Origin: Lachnospiraceae bacterium
GTDB lineage: Bacteria; Bacillota; Clostridia; Lachnospirales; Lachnospiraceae
Length of the DNA stretch: 22,468 bases
Assembly: GCA_016297945.1 (NCBI GenBank)
Contig: JAEDFR010000031.1
Span: 1 to 22,468, forward strand
Direction of reading: 5' to 3'
In this document: positions 22,363 through 22,468 of the stretch, piece by piece
Position numbering within the stretch: the stretch's first letter is position 1
How the letters are laid out: every line of letters begins with the position of its first letter
Made by a program: the position numbers and the translations under genes
The notes under the pieces: model-generated
Told to the model about the DNA's origin: nothing
Database searches by the model: none
Seen by the model: only the letters and a program-made list of their open reading frames with translations

Positions 22363-22468
22363 TATGATACTTGGGTATAATGACTATATTTTTCATGCTT
22401 GATTTCTGTCATTTCGAATGTTTCTAAGATTTTGAATATTTCTGGTATCTCAAATTTATCTGAGATTT

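Overview
The window comes from a low-GC, spore-forming member of Clostridia, most likely Lachnospiraceae. The evidence is the sporulation genes spoIIID and sipL with sigma-E-like promoters, strong GGAGG ribosome sites, AT-rich spacers, class 1B PyrD with PyrK, and DUF1934 and SPOCS-domain proteins. It is mostly chromosomal housekeeping DNA with one accessory patch at the left edge. No rRNA, tRNA, CRISPR array or intact transposase is visible.

Left edge (1-1970, + strand): a small island that looks like the immunity end of a polymorphic-toxin locus. It holds the tail of an unidentified gene, a WapI-like immunity protein, an EF-Tu-like/barstar fusion, a degraded second copy of the first gene's tail, and a membrane-anchored orphan protein. 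No toxin is seen; it may lie to the left. The island ends at a terminator and a GC-rich, multi-armed inverted-repeat element (1977-2107).

Nucleotide and signalling block (2118-7321, - strand): a full-length GMP synthase (guaA), then a membrane hybrid histidine kinase, then after a terminator a second GMP synthase paralogue lacking the glutaminase domain. guaA has a near-consensus sigma-A promoter.

Potassium uptake (7457-10463, + strand): trkA-trkH, ending in a terminator shared with the convergent spoIIID.

Sporulation and envelope block (10466-18408, mostly - strand): spoIIID with its own sigma-E-type promoter; a lipoprotein trigger-factor-like foldase followed by a secreted coiled-coil NlpC/P60 hydrolase; a divergent conserved one-TM protein; a 69-aa membrane peptide, a possible 31-aa ORF and a DUF1934 protein; then ispE and an FCD-type GntR regulator; and sipL (spore coat/engulfment). 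A perfect TTGTATACAA palindrome sits at the predicted start of the ispE-gntR transcript, and related GTATAC repeats lie just beyond gntR. This suggests an autoregulated GntR circuit.

Pyrimidine block (18434-21831, - strand): pyrC-pyrK-pyrD with overlapping ends. It terminates inside a 276-bp element bounded by long inverted repeats (MITE-like). Upstream is a PrcB-type lipoprotein gene. A strong + strand promoter at 22334-22362 points out of the window.

The most unusual items are the immunity-gene island with a duplicated gene tail, the glutaminase-less GMP synthase beside a complete one, the two inverted-repeat elements, and the predicted GntR operators.
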